A stretch of DNA of 64,000 bases from Alpinimonas psychrophila (GCF_014137865.1 NZ_JACGWU010000001.1:806001-870000), one strand, 5' to 3'. Positions 27,532 through 37,238 are shown, counted from the first letter of the stretch. Made by a program: numbers and translations. Notes: generated by a model from the letters alone, not told the origin.

Positions 27532-30099
27532 TTGCCCGGAGAAAACCTCACTCGCGTCGAAGCCCGCGAACGCGCAGACATCATTGCCGTAGACAGCTAC
27601 ACCGTCGAGCTTGACCTCATGCGCGGAGACACCGTCTTCGGTACCACGACCACGGTTGCGTTCGCCGCCACCCATGGTTCTTCCACGTTCATTGACGCCA
27701 TAACGGCCAAGGTTCACAGCATCACGCTCAACGGCGCTGAGCTTGACCCCACTACGGTCAGCGACGGCATCCGCATTGCCCTCGACAATTTGCTGGAAGC
27801 CAACGTGCTCACCGTTGTCGCCGATGGCGCCTACACAAACACGGGTGAAGGCTTGCACCGCTTCGTTGACCCCGTGGATGGTGAGGTGTACCTCTATACC
27901 CAATTCGAGGTTCCGGATGCGCGTCGCATGTTCTCCGTCTTCGAACAGCCCGACCTCAAGGCCACGTTCCAGTTCACGGTGAAAGCACCCGCGCGCTGGC
28001 AGGTCGTCAGCAACCAGACCACCCCCGCGCCGACCCCTCACGCCGATGGCAGCGCCACCTGGGTCTTCGCGCCCACCCCCCGTATCTCCTCCTACATCAC
28101 GGCGATCGTTGCCGGCCCCTATGACGTTGTGCGCAGCGAGCTCACCTCCAGCGATGGCCGCGTGATCCCCCTCGGCGTGTTCTGCCGAGCATCCTTGGCC
28201 GAATACTTAGATGCCGACTACATCTTCGAGAAGACCCGCCAGGGCTTCGCGTACTACGAAGAGAAGTTCGATTACGCGTACCCGTTTGAGAAGTACGACC
28301 AGCTCTTCGTTCCCGAGTTCAATGCCGGGGCCATGGAAAACGCGGGCGCTATCACGTTTACCGAGACGTATATCTTTAGGTCCAAGGTGACGGATGCCAT
28401 TCGCGAGCGCCGTGTTGTCACGATCTTGCACGAGCTGGCTCACATGTGGTTTGGCGACCTAGTTACCATGCGCTGGTGGAACGACCTGTGGCTCAACGAG
28501 AGTTTCGCAGAATACGCCTCCACATTGGCGACCGCGGAGGCCACCGAGTGGACCGAAGCCTGGACCACGTTCGCCGCGACCGAAAAGAGCTGGGCGTACC
28601 GTCAGGATCAGCTTCCGTCTACGCACCCGATCGTTGCAGAGATTCGTGATCTCGATGACGTGCAGGTCAACTTCGATGGAATCACCTATGCCAAGGGCGG
28701 CTCGGTTCTCAAGCAGCTCGGAGCCTGGGTGGGGCAGGAGCAGTTCCTGGCCGGAGTTTCGCAATACTTCAAGAAGCACGCCTTCGGAAACACCGAGGTC
28801 AGTGACCTCATGGTGGAGTTGGAAGCCACCAGCGGCCGCGACCTCTCGTCCTGGACCAAGTTGTGGTTGCAGACGGCCGGGGTCAACACGCTGCGCCCCG
28901 TTTTGGGGACCGACGCAGACGGCACCATCACCGAGTTTGCGGTTGCCCAAACGGCCCCCGTTGACTGGCCCACCATCCGCCCGCACCGCCTGGCCATTGG
29001 GTTCTACAATTTGGTCGGCGGAGCGCTCGAGCGCGTACACCGCCTGGAGCTTGACGTCGATGGCACGCGCACCGAGGTGCCTGAGCTTGTGGGTCGCCCC
29101 CGCCCCGACTTGATTCTCATCAACGATGACGACCTGGCCTACGCCAAGATTCGCCTCGATGAGGACTCGATGCGGGTTGCCATTGCGCACCTCAAGTCCA
29201 TCACCAACCCGCTGGCACGGTCCCTCGTGTGGGCATCGGTGTGGGATTCCACGCGCGACGCCGAGACCACGGCCAGCGACTTCATCGACTTGGTACTGGG
29301 AAACATTGCCACCGAGACCGAATCCACCACCACGCGCACCGTGCTCGGGCAACTTCAACTGGCCGCCGCCGCGTACACCGCACCGGCACACCGCCAGAGG
29401 CAACTCGACCGCATTGCAGCGGCAATGTGGAACCTCGCCAAGGAAGCTTCAGCCGGCAGCGACAACCAGTTCCAGTTCCTGCGCTCCTTCGCCCAGGTGG
29501 CCTCCACCGATGTTGACTTGGCAATTGTTGCCCAGGTTCGCAGCGGGGAAATCGCTCTGGACGGCCTCGACATCGATACCGACCTCGGCTGGGACTTGCT
29601 GATTGCGCTCGCCGGCGGCGGCAAAGCCACCGCCGCCGAAATTGATGCCTACCTTGCCAGCGACAACACGTCCACCGGTCAACAGTCGGCCGCGCATGCT
29701 CATGCTGCCCTTCCAACCCCTGAGGCGAAGAATGCTGCCTGGGCATCAGCTTTCGATGCGGACACCGCGCCGAACACGATCGTGCGCGCCACCGGAATGG
29801 GCTTTTTGAAGGTCAATGACACCGCTCTGTTGGAACCGTTTGTGGCTCGGTACTTCGAGAACATTACCCGCGTCTGGAAGGCTCGCAGCTTCTCGATCGC
29901 CTCGGCGCTCATCACCGGTTACTACCCGAGCCCCTTGTTCTCTCAAAGCCTGGTTGATGCCACGAACACGTGGCTTGCGGCGAACCCCGAGGAGCCCGCC
30001 CTGCGCCGTCTGGTCGTGGAGAACCTCGCCGGCATTGAGCGTGCTCTCATCGCGCAGGCGCTGGATGCTAGTGCCGTCGACACGATGACGAAGGACTAA
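27532..30099 (+). CDS. pepN: Aminopeptidase N (M1 family)
   Basis: Zinc exopeptidase that releases N-terminal residues in peptide turnover. 855 residues. The substrate-binding GAMEN motif is near residue 266, the zinc site HELAHMWFGD with the downstream NESFAEY near 300-325, and an ERAP1-like C-terminal helical domain completes it. I chose the TTG at 27532, because AAGGA lies six bases upstream and the resulting MPGENLTR start is standard for actinobacterial PepN. The open frame from 27517 would begin on the ribosome binding site. Confidence 0.96.
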   Translation: MPGENLTRVEARERADIIAVDSYTVELDLMRGDTVFGTTTTVAFAATHGSSTFIDAITAKVHSITLNGAELDPTTVSDGIRIALDNLLEANVLTVVADGAYTNTGEGLHRFVDPVDGEVYLYTQFEVPDARRMFSVFEQPDLKATFQFTVKAPARWQVVSNQTTPAPTPHADGSATWVFAPTPRISSYITAIVAGPYDVVRSELTSSDGRVIPLGVFCRASLAEYLDADYIFEKTRQGFAYYEEKFDYAYPFEKYDQLFVPEFNAGAMENAGAITFTETYIFRSKVTDAIRERRVVTILHELAHMWFGDLVTMRWWNDLWLNESFAEYASTLATAEATEWTEAWTTFAATEKSWAYRQDQLPSTHPIVAEIRDLDDVQVNFDGITYAKGGSVLKQLGAWVGQEQFLAGVSQYFKKHAFGNTEVSDLMVELEATSGRDLSSWTKLWLQTAGVNTLRPVLGTDADGTITEFAVAQTAPVDWPTIRPHRLAIGFYNLVGGALERVHRLELDVDGTRTEVPELVGRPRPDLILINDDDLAYAKIRLDEDSMRVAIAHLKSITNPLARSLVWASVWDSTRDAETTASDFIDLVLGNIATETESTTTRTVLGQLQLAAAAYTAPAHRQRQLDRIAAAMWNLAKEASAGSDNQFQFLRSFAQVASTDVDLAIVAQVRSGEIALDGLDIDTDLGWDLLIALAGGGKATAAEIDAYLASDNTSTGQQSAAHAHAALPTPEAKNAAWASAFDADTAPNTIVRATGMGFLKVNDTALLEPFVARYFENITRVWKARSFSIASALITGYYPSPLFSQSLVDATNTWLAANPEEPALRRLVVENLAGIERALIAQALDASAVDTMTKD

Positions 30100-30108
30100 C
30101 GAAGCACC

Positions 30109-31158
30109 ATGGATGGATTCTGGGCCTGGCTTTCCGGCACCTTTACGACGTTTGAAATCCCGCTGATAATTCTCTTCACCGTTATTGGCGCGGTCCTCCT
30201 GCGGTGGATTTTGCTGCTTATCAACCGCCGCGTGGTTCGCCAGATTGTCACGGGAGTGAAGCGACGCGAACGCACCGATGACACGCAGGCCATCATGTCA
30301 TCTCCGCTGGTGGCCAACCGCATCGTTCAGCGCACCCGCACCATGGGAAGTGTGCTCGATAACGTCGTCACCTGGATGATCATCGCGGTTGCCATCATCA
30401 TCATCCTGCAGGTGTTGGGGGCCTCCATTACGGCGGTGGTGGCATCTGTTGGTTTCATCGGGGTTGCCCTCGGAATTGGGGCCCAGTCCACCGTAAAGGA
30501 CCTCCTGAGCGGCCTGTTCATGGTTTTCGAAGATCAGTTGGGTGTTGGCGATGTCGTTGACCTCGGTGTTGCCACCGGCATCGTGGAGTCCGTGGGCGTG
30601 CGCATCACCACCTTGCGGGACGTGAATGGCACCCTCTGGTTTGTGCGTAACGGTGAAATTGAGCGTGTGGGCAACATGTCGCAGGGCTGGGCGCGGGTCA
30701 TCATCGACCTTGCTGTGCCTTATGACACGGATGTCGACGCCGCCCAACAAACAATGCTCGAGACCATGACCTCCATGGCAGAGAGCGCCAAGTGGCGTTC
30801 CTACATTCTCGAAAAGCCGGAAGTCTGGGGGCTGGAGACGATTTCCGCCGAAGCCCTCGTGATTCGTCTGGTCATGAAAACCCGCGCGAATTCAAAGGAT
30901 GATGTGGCGCGCGAACTCCGCAACCGTTTGAAGAAAGCCCTCGATGAGATGGGCGTGCACCTGCCGGCCCTCAATACCGTCGTGCTCGCTGGGTTTGACG
31001 GGGCCGCCAGTGTTCGGGGGGCACGTCCGCCCAAAACAGCCACCCTCCCCACCGTTGCCGAGGCTGCGGCCCTGGCTGCCGCTGCCCGCCCTACCAAAGC
31101 GGTCCCCAAGACGCCCCGCGCTCCTCGCGCACCGCGCGCGCCGAAGGCGAAGCCGTGA
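30109..31158 (+). CDS. MscS-family mechanosensitive ion channel
   Basis: 349 residues. An N-terminal TM segment (about 15-37) is followed by a second pair (about 85-135) that includes the pore helix with the GVALGIGAQ and KDLLSG patterns of MscS TM3. The cytoplasmic beta-domain follows (EDQLGVGDVVDLG..GIVESVGVRITTLRD). The last ~55 residues are a Pro/Ala/Arg/Lys-rich disordered tail. It starts nine bases after pepN and its stop overlaps the globin start, suggesting a pepN-mscS-glbO transcript. Confidence 0.93.
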   Translation: MDGFWAWLSGTFTTFEIPLIILFTVIGAVLLRWILLLINRRVVRQIVTGVKRRERTDDTQAIMSSPLVANRIVQRTRTMGSVLDNVVTWMIIAVAIIIILQVLGASITAVVASVGFIGVALGIGAQSTVKDLLSGLFMVFEDQLGVGDVVDLGVATGIVESVGVRITTLRDVNGTLWFVRNGEIERVGNMSQGWARVIIDLAVPYDTDVDAAQQTMLETMTSMAESAKWRSYILEKPEVWGLETISAEALVIRLVMKTRANSKDDVARELRNRLKKALDEMGVHLPALNTVVLAGFDGAASVRGARPPKTATLPTVAEAAALAAAARPTKAVPKTPRAPRAPRAPKAKP

Positions 31159-31598
31159 CCGATAAAGAACCCATCATCACTCCAGTGACATTGCGCTCCA
31201 GCGAATCCGGAGAGGCCGAACTTCGCACGTTCTACGATGACATCGGCGGCCAGCCGACGTTCATCAAGCTGGCCCACGAGTTCTACAAGGGTGTCGCCAC
31301 GGACCCCGTGCTGCGCCCGATGTACCCCGAGGAAGACCTCAGCCCGGCCGAAGAACGCATGCGAATGTTTCTCGAGCAGTACTGGGGCGGTCCCACGACC
31401 TACAGCGATAGGCGCGGTCACCCCCGCCTGCGCATGCGTCACATGCCCTTTGCGATCAACCCGGATGCCCGCGACCGCTGGCTCCTGCACATGACCGCAG
31501 CGGTGGACACTCTGAACCTCGCGCCGCTGCACCGCGAAACCCTGATGGATTACCTCGACCGTGCCGCGCACGCCATGGTCAACACCTTCGACGCTTAG
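31155..31598 (+). CDS. glbO: Truncated haemoglobin, group II
   Basis: 147-residue haem protein that binds O2 and is linked to oxidative and nitrosative stress. GGQPTFIKLAHEFYKGV begins the globin core, QYWGGPTTYSDRRGHPRLRMRH carries the group II WGGP loop and the proximal-histidine region, and the ligand-site tryptophan (DRWLLHM) is present. The first ~25 residues are a charged extension. It starts at a GTG overlapping the mscS stop (GTGA). Confidence 0.94.
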   Translation: MTDKEPIITPVTLRSSESGEAELRTFYDDIGGQPTFIKLAHEFYKGVATDPVLRPMYPEEDLSPAEERMRMFLEQYWGGPTTYSDRRGHPRLRMRHMPFAINPDARDRWLLHMTAAVDTLNLAPLHRETLMDYLDRAAHAMVNTFDA

Positions 31599-31628
31599 GC
31601 ATCTGCCGCCAAATGCACGAGAAGTTTT

Positions 31629-32264
31629 CTAGCGAACGAGGATATGACCGCGTGCGGTGGTCAGCCGCATCCAGTTCGCACTGCGGGAGAGTTGTGGTTC
31701 ATCTTCGCCGAGGAATCCAAGCCCAAACGCCGCGAAAGCCGCTCCTGAGACAAACTGCGTCATGGCAGGGTCAGAGCTGATCGGCCTCCCCCACACCTCA
31801 CGCCGAGCTCTGGTCACAATGATTGTGCCCAAACCATTCGACCCGGCGATTTCTTCGATGCCGGCGCGCGCAATGGCTTCGAGGTCGGCTGCCGAAAAAG
31901 TACCGAGTAGCTTCCAATCGGAACGCGGGGCCGAGACACCTGCCCACGCAATACCGGCTTCGGCGACGGGCAGGGCAAACGTCAGCTCGGATCCGGTGAT
32001 GCGTGCCAAACGATCCAGCATTCCGCGAATCGTCACCACGATATCCAGCGCCGCGGAATCGTCACGCTCAAAAACCCGTAGCCCTAAGACTGTCGGGGCC
32101 GTGTCGAGCAACCCACTGGGAACAAGCACCCCCACATACGCGGCCATAACAGACCCCGCCCCGATCAGACGCACGTGTTCGCAGCCCAGCTTGGCGGCAC
32201 GTTCCAGAAAGACACTCAGGTCGGAAGCATCGTGTTCACTGGGAAGGGTCAGGTTCATACTCAT
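31629..32264 (-). CDS. Conserved actinobacterial protein of unknown function
   Basis: 211-residue soluble protein, Ala-rich with alternating hydrophobic strands and no clear catalytic motif. It shows RLIGAGSVMAAYVGVLVPSGLLDTAPTVLGLR near the N-terminus and WAGVSAPRSDWKLLGTF in the middle. Proteins of this kind are common in actinobacteria beside thioesterase and globin genes; I cannot assign a role. It is convergent with glbO and divergent from the tesB-like gene. Codon use is like its neighbours. Confidence 0.75.
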   Translation of the reverse strand: MSMNLTLPSEHDASDLSVFLERAAKLGCEHVRLIGAGSVMAAYVGVLVPSGLLDTAPTVLGLRVFERDDSAALDIVVTIRGMLDRLARITGSELTFALPVAEAGIAWAGVSAPRSDWKLLGTFSAADLEAIARAGIEEIAGSNGLGTIIVTRARREVWGRPISSDPAMTQFVSGAAFAAFGLGFLGEDEPQLSRSANWMRLTTARGHILVR

Positions 32265-32371
32265 TGCAGTTCTAAACTATCGAACAAAGACTTCAGCACG
32301 GAACACCAGCACGGAAACAACCACGCACCAGCACGATGCCACAACGAGCGCGAGCAACTTCGGGAGACTTC

Positions 32372-33247
32372 ATGCACAACAATGTTCAGGCTCTCCTTGA
32401 CACCCTCAACCTCACCGACGTCGGCGCCCGCACCGAAGAGGACATCTTCACCGGCCCCAGCCAGCCCATGCCACACGGCAGAGTCTTTGGCGGCCAAGTA
32501 CTCGCGCAGTCTGTTGTGGCGGCAACGCGAACCGTGGATGATGAGCGCACTATCCACTCATTGCACGGTTATTTTCTGCGTCCCGGCGACCCGAATCTGC
32601 CGATTACCTTTTCGGTGGACCGCATCCATGATGGCCGTTCGTTTGCCACCCGTCGCGCCCAGGCGTACCAAAACGGGCAGCCCATTCTCTCGATGATTGC
32701 GTCATTTCAGGTCGAAGATGAGGGGTTAGATCACCAGGTTGATATGCCCACGGATCTCCCCGATCCGGAGTCGCTTCCCAGCATGTCGGATGTTCTCGGC
32801 ACCATCGACCACCCCGTCGCCCAGTACTGGGCCACCGGGCGGCCCTTCGACATTCGCTACGTTGAATCCCCAATTTTTATGACGGCCTCCGGCCCCCGTG
32901 TTGCCCACCAGGCCGTGTGGATGCGCTGCGTAGACACCCTCCCCGATGACCCCACCCTGCACCGCGCGGCCCTTGCCTACGCCAGTGATTACACCCTTTT
33001 GGAGCCTATTTTTCGCCGGCACGGCATCCCGTGGTCAACACCGGGGCTCAAATCGGCGAGCCTGGATCACGCCATGTGGTTCCACCGTTTTGCACGCGTT
33101 GATGAGTGGATGTTGTACGTTGAGGAATCCCCCAGCGCTCAAGGCGGTCGGGGTCTTTCCCTCGGGCGCATCTATTCGCAATCCGGTCTACTTCTGGCTA
33201 CAGTTGCTCAAGAGGGCATGATTCGCGTTCCTGGAAAGGGAAAATAA
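32372..33247 (+). CDS. tesB: Acyl-CoA thioesterase II
   Basis: Hydrolyses acyl-CoA to fatty acid and CoA. 291 residues with two hot-dog domains. The N-terminal domain has GRVFGGQVLAQ and IHSLHGYFLRPGDP, and the C-terminal domain has SLDHAMWFHRFARVDEWMLY with the conserved Asp of the catalytic triad, as in E. coli TesB. GGGAG lies five bases before the ATG at 32372; the frame is open from 32336 without family sequence. Its stop overlaps the next start (TAATG), so a Rieske lipoprotein is co-translated. Confidence 0.94.
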   Translation: MHNNVQALLDTLNLTDVGARTEEDIFTGPSQPMPHGRVFGGQVLAQSVVAATRTVDDERTIHSLHGYFLRPGDPNLPITFSVDRIHDGRSFATRRAQAYQNGQPILSMIASFQVEDEGLDHQVDMPTDLPDPESLPSMSDVLGTIDHPVAQYWATGRPFDIRYVESPIFMTASGPRVAHQAVWMRCVDTLPDDPTLHRAALAYASDYTLLEPIFRRHGIPWSTPGLKSASLDHAMWFHRFARVDEWMLYVEESPSAQGGRGLSLGRIYSQSGLLLATVAQEGMIRVPGKGK

Positions 33248-33654
33248 TGCCTGCCAAAAACTTGACACGTCGAACCGTCCTTTCGGCCGGCGGCGTCGGC
33301 TTGGTCGCCGGGGTTGCCCTTCTGAGTGGATGCGCGGCCACGCCCACCGCGAAGGCGAAGTCCGGCACTGTGGTCACCAAGCTCAGCAATGTTCCCGTGG
33401 GCGGGAGCTTCAACGTTGACCTCGATGGAAACGGCCTAGTGGTCTCCCAGCCCACCGCCGGCGTGGTGACGGCGTTTAGCTCAGTATGCACGCATCAGGG
33501 TTGCAAAGTTGGCGGCCGCGACGGCGTTCTACACTGCCCGTGTCACGGTTCAGAGTTCAGTATCTCAACGGGGAGTCCCACGACGGGGCCCGCAACGACT
33601 GCCCTCACCGAGGTCAAAGTCGCGATTGACGGCGACAATGTCGTGGTTCTCTAG
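33247..33654 (+). CDS. Rieske [2Fe-2S] lipoprotein with Tat signal
   Basis: 135 residues. The N-terminus has a twin-arginine signal (TRRTVLSAGG), a hydrophobic stretch and a lipobox LSGC, so it is exported folded and then lipid-anchored. The Rieske cluster motifs are CTHQGC (about residue 78-83) and CPCHGSEF (about 97-104), with two Cys and two His ligands. It resembles small stand-alone Rieske proteins of actinobacteria, not a full QcrA subunit. Partner unknown. It shares CTAG stop bases with the convergent thioesterase. Confidence 0.92.
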   Translation: MPAKNLTRRTVLSAGGVGLVAGVALLSGCAATPTAKAKSGTVVTKLSNVPVGGSFNVDLDGNGLVVSQPTAGVVTAFSSVCTHQGCKVGGRDGVLHCPCHGSEFSISTGSPTTGPATTALTEVKVAIDGDNVVVL

Positions 33655-34145
33655 CTACTCTTCTTCTTGAACACAACGGGGGCTTCAACGAAGGAAGCGA
33701 CCGCGAGGCGTTCAGCCTCCGTCAGCCGGCGCGGGGCCATTGTCTTCGAGTCGACCAACACGATGGTCGTCGACGCTCGGCAAAACAGCGTCTGTTCAGG
33801 CTGAACTTTACCCTCGTTCACCAGCGGCGTGAACACTTCGTAGCACACGTCGAGGCTGGCCCCGCCAAGGTGGCCAATCCATAACTGGATATCCAAGGGA
33901 TCCCGAAGGTAGGGAATGGGCGCGAGGTACTCAATTTCCTGATGGGCAATCAGCGAGAACGTGGTGGCATCCGGGCCGCCTTCCAGAATGCGCGTCGGGA
34001 AGTGATCGTCGGCAACGCCATCACCACCCGCCCAGAACGCGTGAATGCGGGCCTCCTCAAACAGGCCAAACATTTGAGCGTTATTGACGTGCCCGTAGGC
34101 ATCCAGATCGGACCAGCGAAGCGAGGTAGGGATATGCAATCTCAC
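33651..34145 (-). CDS. Acyl-CoA thioesterase (4HBT hot-dog family)
   Basis: 164-residue single hot-dog protein. RWSDLDAYGHVNNAQMFGLFEEAR near residue 10-33 is the active-site segment of 4-hydroxybenzoyl-CoA-type thioesterases (catalytic Asp and the GHVNN turn). The later VCYEVF and TTIVLVD strands complete the fold. Its ATG overlaps the hflX stop by four bases, so it is co-translated after HflX. Substrate is unknown. Confidence 0.9.
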   Translation of the reverse strand: MRLHIPTSLRWSDLDAYGHVNNAQMFGLFEEARIHAFWAGGDGVADDHFPTRILEGGPDATTFSLIAHQEIEYLAPIPYLRDPLDIQLWIGHLGGASLDVCYEVFTPLVNEGKVQPEQTLFCRASTTIVLVDSKTMAPRRLTEAERLAVASFVEAPVVFKKKSS

Positions 34146-35701
34146 GATAAGTCCTTTTCTTGCTGTGGTGGGTTGGTCTTTTGGGCAGGTTGAGCCACGA
34201 GGAATTCGTCGAAGCTGGCCACATCCGTCGGTTTCACACGCACGTGGAGCCGGGTTCCGCCCTCTTCGTAGTCCGTTGTCGAAATGGCCCCGCGCTCGTG
34301 CAACGTCGACACGATGTCACCACGCTCGTAGGGTACCAAGAGGTCGAGCTCAACGTTGGGACTCGGAATCCTCTCGGCGATAACCGCCAGAATCTCCTCG
34401 ACTCCCTCCCCTGTTCGGGCGGAGGCAAAAATGGCGTTGGGGGCAAGGCCGCGCAGTAATAATCGGGCATCTGCATCGGCGAGATCGGCCTTGTTGAAGA
34501 TGACCTGTTCGGGCACCTCCGAGGCACCCGCTTCGCCGATAACATCGCGCACGGTCTTCAGCTGTGATGCCGGGTCGGCATGTGAGGCATCCACGATATG
34601 AAGAATCAGGTCGGCATCGGCCACTTCTTCGATGGTCGAGCGAAAGGCTTCGACCAGTTGGTGGGGAAGGTTCCGCACAAACCCGACGGTGTCAACAAAC
34701 GTGAACACGCGACCATCGGCCGTCGTGGACTTGCGCACGGTGGCGTCCAGGGTTGCAAAGAGGGCGTTCTCGACCAGCACGCCGGCACCGGTCATGCGAT
34801 TCAGCAGTGAGGACTTACCGGCGTTTGTGTAACCAGTGATGGCCACCGCCGGAATATCGTTGCGCTTGCGGTTCGCACGCTTGGCATCCCGCGCGGGCTT
34901 CATCTCTTTGATCTGTTTGCGCAGGCGTGACATGCGGGTGTGGATGCGGCGGCGATCCAGCTCAATCTTGGTCTCACCGGGGCCACGCGATCCCATTCCC
35001 GAACCGCTGCCACCAACTTGGCCACCGGCCTGGCGGGACATTGACTCGCCCCAGCCGCGAAGACGCGGGAGCAGGTACTGCAATTGGGCAAGTTCGACTT
35101 GAGCCTTACCCTCACGGCTCTTGGCATGCTGGCTGAAAATATCGAGAATAACCGCTGTGCGGTCGATGACTTTGACCTTGACGGCGTCCTCGAGGGCGCG
35201 TCGCTGGCTGGGGGCAAGCTCGGTGTCGGCAATGACCGTATCGGCCCCCAGTGCCTGAACGATGTCGTGCAGCTCTTGCACCTTTCCACGACCGAGGTAC
35301 GTGGCGTTATCGGGGGTGGGGCGGCGCTGCAAGAGCCCGTCCAGCACGGTTGCCCCGGCCGTTTCTGCTAAAGCCGCAAGCTCCCGCAGAGAGTTTTCGG
35401 CGTCCTCTTGCGAGTGGCCCGCATACACGCCGATGAGCACCACGTTTTCGATGCGCAACTGACGGTACTCAACCTCGGTGACGTCTTGCAGTTCGGTGGA
35501 GAGCCCCGGCACGCGCCGAAGCGAGATGCGATCCGCCAGATCTTGCTGGGCACCATCAAAGTTTTCGCCGGTGTTGACGCTTTCGCTGAGGGCAAGGGCC
35601 CGCCCCGAAGAAAAGAGATTGACGCGGGCCTTTGCCGCATCATCGGTTGCCGCCCGGGCAAGAACGCGGTCTACCGCGGAGGTGCTGTCATCTTCAGTCA
35701 T
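34142..35701 (-). CDS. hflX: GTPase HflX
   Basis: Ribosome-associated GTPase that splits stalled 70S ribosomes. 519 residues. The HflX N-domain includes NATYLGRGKVQEL (about 138-150) and the glycine-rich linker near 220-240 (GESMSRQAGGQVGGSGSGMGSRGPGE). The GTPase domain has G1 GYTNAGKSS near 290, G3 DTVGF near 340, and G4 NKAD near 405. The first ~90 residues are an actinobacterial extension. It is divergent from the XRE gene and transcribed before the 4HBT thioesterase. Confidence 0.95.
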   Translation of the reverse strand: MTEDDSTSAVDRVLARAATDDAAKARVNLFSSGRALALSESVNTGENFDGAQQDLADRISLRRVPGLSTELQDVTEVEYRQLRIENVVLIGVYAGHSQEDAENSLRELAALAETAGATVLDGLLQRRPTPDNATYLGRGKVQELHDIVQALGADTVIADTELAPSQRRALEDAVKVKVIDRTAVILDIFSQHAKSREGKAQVELAQLQYLLPRLRGWGESMSRQAGGQVGGSGSGMGSRGPGETKIELDRRRIHTRMSRLRKQIKEMKPARDAKRANRKRNDIPAVAITGYTNAGKSSLLNRMTGAGVLVENALFATLDATVRKSTTADGRVFTFVDTVGFVRNLPHQLVEAFRSTIEEVADADLILHIVDASHADPASQLKTVRDVIGEAGASEVPEQVIFNKADLADADARLLLRGLAPNAIFASARTGEGVEEILAVIAERIPSPNVELDLLVPYERGDIVSTLHERGAISTTDYEEGGTRLHVRVKPTDVASFDEFLVAQPAQKTNPPQQEKDLS

Positions 35702-35970
35702 TTCCCTCAGAATACCGCGGTGGCCTGCACAAGCGCTGAAGGATTCTCTGCCCGCGAACAGAGAAAGCGGAACCAGAACTGTCTTTAGCGTCTAGTAACA
35801 TTTTTGGTATACATTTAAACACACCGGCCTTGCCCCTAGACCACTCCGGTTTCCCCCACTACCGCCATGAATGTGTTCTGTGCGAAAGTAGATGGGAAAT
35901 TCTTGTCTTTTTTGGCACGCGAATGACGACCCCCAAGAAACACAAACCACGCCAGGAAAGGCACACCACC

Positions 35971-36216
35971 ATGGCAGACGCCCCTTCTCCAGCACTCTCC
36001 CCCGAAGAAACAGGAGTTGACGGGCTTTCCCAGTTTGGCGCCAGGGTGAGAGAGTTCCGCAAGGCACGCGGTCTCACCCAGCACCAGCTTGCCGAGACCG
36101 CCGGGATTGATCGCAAAACCATCAACCGCATTGAAAACACACGCTACTCTCCCACTCTGACGAATGTTTTTGCCATCGCCGACGCTCTTGAAATACCGGC
36201 CAATAAGTTGCTTTAG
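35971..36216 (+). CDS. Small XRE-family transcriptional regulator
   Basis: 81-residue DNA-binding protein. The last ~65 residues are a Cro/CI-type HTH (FGARVREFRKARGLTQHQLAETAGIDRKTINRIE), with a short acidic N-terminus. The ATG at 35971 is chosen because AGGAAAGG lies about ten bases upstream; in-frame ATGs at 35923 and 35830 give basic extensions without XRE similarity. Regulated genes are unknown. It stands alone between hflX and the RsmC-like gene. Confidence 0.88.
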   Translation: MADAPSPALSPEETGVDGLSQFGARVREFRKARGLTQHQLAETAGIDRKTINRIENTRYSPTLTNVFAIADALEIPANKLL

Positions 36217-36325
36217 CGCAACATATTCTGTGTTTTTACGCAACAAACCCTCCGGGGCACTTCGGTCTGTTGCATCACGCGTAACAGGCCCGGCGCGGTG
36301 AGTGCCTGACGGTAATCTAGACAGC

Positions 36326-37024
36326 ATGCCCGAAACAAACGCCCCCGTGCCCGAAGACGCCGTTTTTGAATCCGAAACCGGCTCCGAGGCCGCAGCACCC
36401 GAATCGCTAGCCCCTGCGACGGAGCACTACTTCTCGCCTCAGCCTGTCGGCGACTTCAAAACCGCCGAGATCGAGGTCAGCCTCGCCGGGCGCGAGCTCA
36501 CGATCGAGACCGCGGGCAGCATCTTTAGCCCCGAGCGCCTCGACATGGGGACCGACGCACTCATGCGAATCGTGCCCCAAACTCCCGAAACGGGTAACTT
36601 TCTTGACCTCGGATGCGGCTGGGGACCCCTCGCCATCACCATGGCCCTTGAGGCTCCCGACGCCGCCATTTACGCTATTGATGTCAACGAACGAGCGCTC
36701 GAACTGACGCGCCGTAACGCTAAGCGCCTGAAGCTGGCCAACATCCACGTGTCAACGCCTCAGGATGTTGCGGCCAACGTCACGTTCGACATCATCTGGT
36801 CCAACCCGCCTATTCGCGTGGGCAAGGCCGAGTTGCACGCGATCATGGAGCAGTGGATCCCTCGCCTCGTCGTGGGGGGCATCGCATACTTCGTGGTGGC
36901 CAAGCACCTCGGTGCCGATTCCTTCGAGAAGTGGCTGCGCGCCGAGTTCGCAGGTGCCTACGATGTTTTCCGCGAGGACCACTACAAGGGCTTCCGGGTC
37001 GTGAAGGTCACGCGCCTTTCGTAA
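36326..37024 (+). CDS. Class I SAM-dependent methyltransferase, RsmC-like
   Basis: 232 residues. After a ~35-residue acidic linker, the SAM-binding motif FLDLGCGWGPLA is near residue 95 and the base-methylation motif WSNPPIR near 155, as in RsmC/RlmG-type rRNA guanine-N2 methyltransferases. Only one MTase domain is present, so it corresponds to the C-terminal half of RsmC. A TAATCT box seven bases before the ATG hints at a leaderless mRNA. Target nucleotide is inferred from family only. Confidence 0.9.
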   Translation: MPETNAPVPEDAVFESETGSEAAAPESLAPATEHYFSPQPVGDFKTAEIEVSLAGRELTIETAGSIFSPERLDMGTDALMRIVPQTPETGNFLDLGCGWGPLAITMALEAPDAAIYAIDVNERALELTRRNAKRLKLANIHVSTPQDVAANVTFDIIWSNPPIRVGKAELHAIMEQWIPRLVVGGIAYFVVAKHLGADSFEKWLRAEFAGAYDVFREDHYKGFRVVKVTRLS

Positions 37025-37089
37025 GTTTCACCAACCCATCACAACGGGCTCCGCGCCCAATGTCAGTGCCCTCTTGTAGAGTGCACATA

Positions 37090-37205
37090 GGTTCCAGAGT
37101 CACAGTGCCAAGTACCTAGCTTGCTGTGCGGCAACCCCCTTCCATCGAGTGGGGTGCCCTAGGGGAAGAACCGGCCCGTCGGCACCAGCTGTCGGGCAAG
37201 TCGAT
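37090..37205 (+). ncRNA. SAM-IV-like (SAM-I/IV clan) riboswitch
   Basis: Helix P1 is GGTTC (37090-37094) with GAACC (37168-37172). The core words GCGGCAACCCCC and GGGGTGCCC...GGGGAAG match the SAM-I/SAM-IV binding core. A downstream hairpin GCCCG/CGGGC (37175-37179 with 37192-37197) and a possible pseudoknot CTTGC (37120-37124) with GCAAG (37196-37200) fit the SAM-IV layout and not plain SAM-I. It is found 40 bases before the start of the 91-aa ORF. Confidence 0.8.
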
Positions 37206-37238
37206 GGAGGGCCCCGCCCTCCTCACACTCCAGAGGAG
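37206..37238 (+). promoter_or_regulatory. Expression platform with ribosome-binding-site sequestor
   Basis: CTCCTC (37219-37224) can pair with the Shine-Dalgarno GAGGAG (37233-37238) across an 8-nt loop, hiding it. Alternatively GGAGGGC (37206-37212) pairs with GCCCTCC (37216-37222), which would free it. No U-run terminator is present, so control would be translational. The mutually exclusive pairing is read by eye; the direction of the SAM effect is not known. Confidence 0.6.

Noticed and set aside
28459-29403. 314-codon minus-strand frame inside pepN
   Set aside because: Shadow of the aminopeptidase coding sequence with no recognisable domain.
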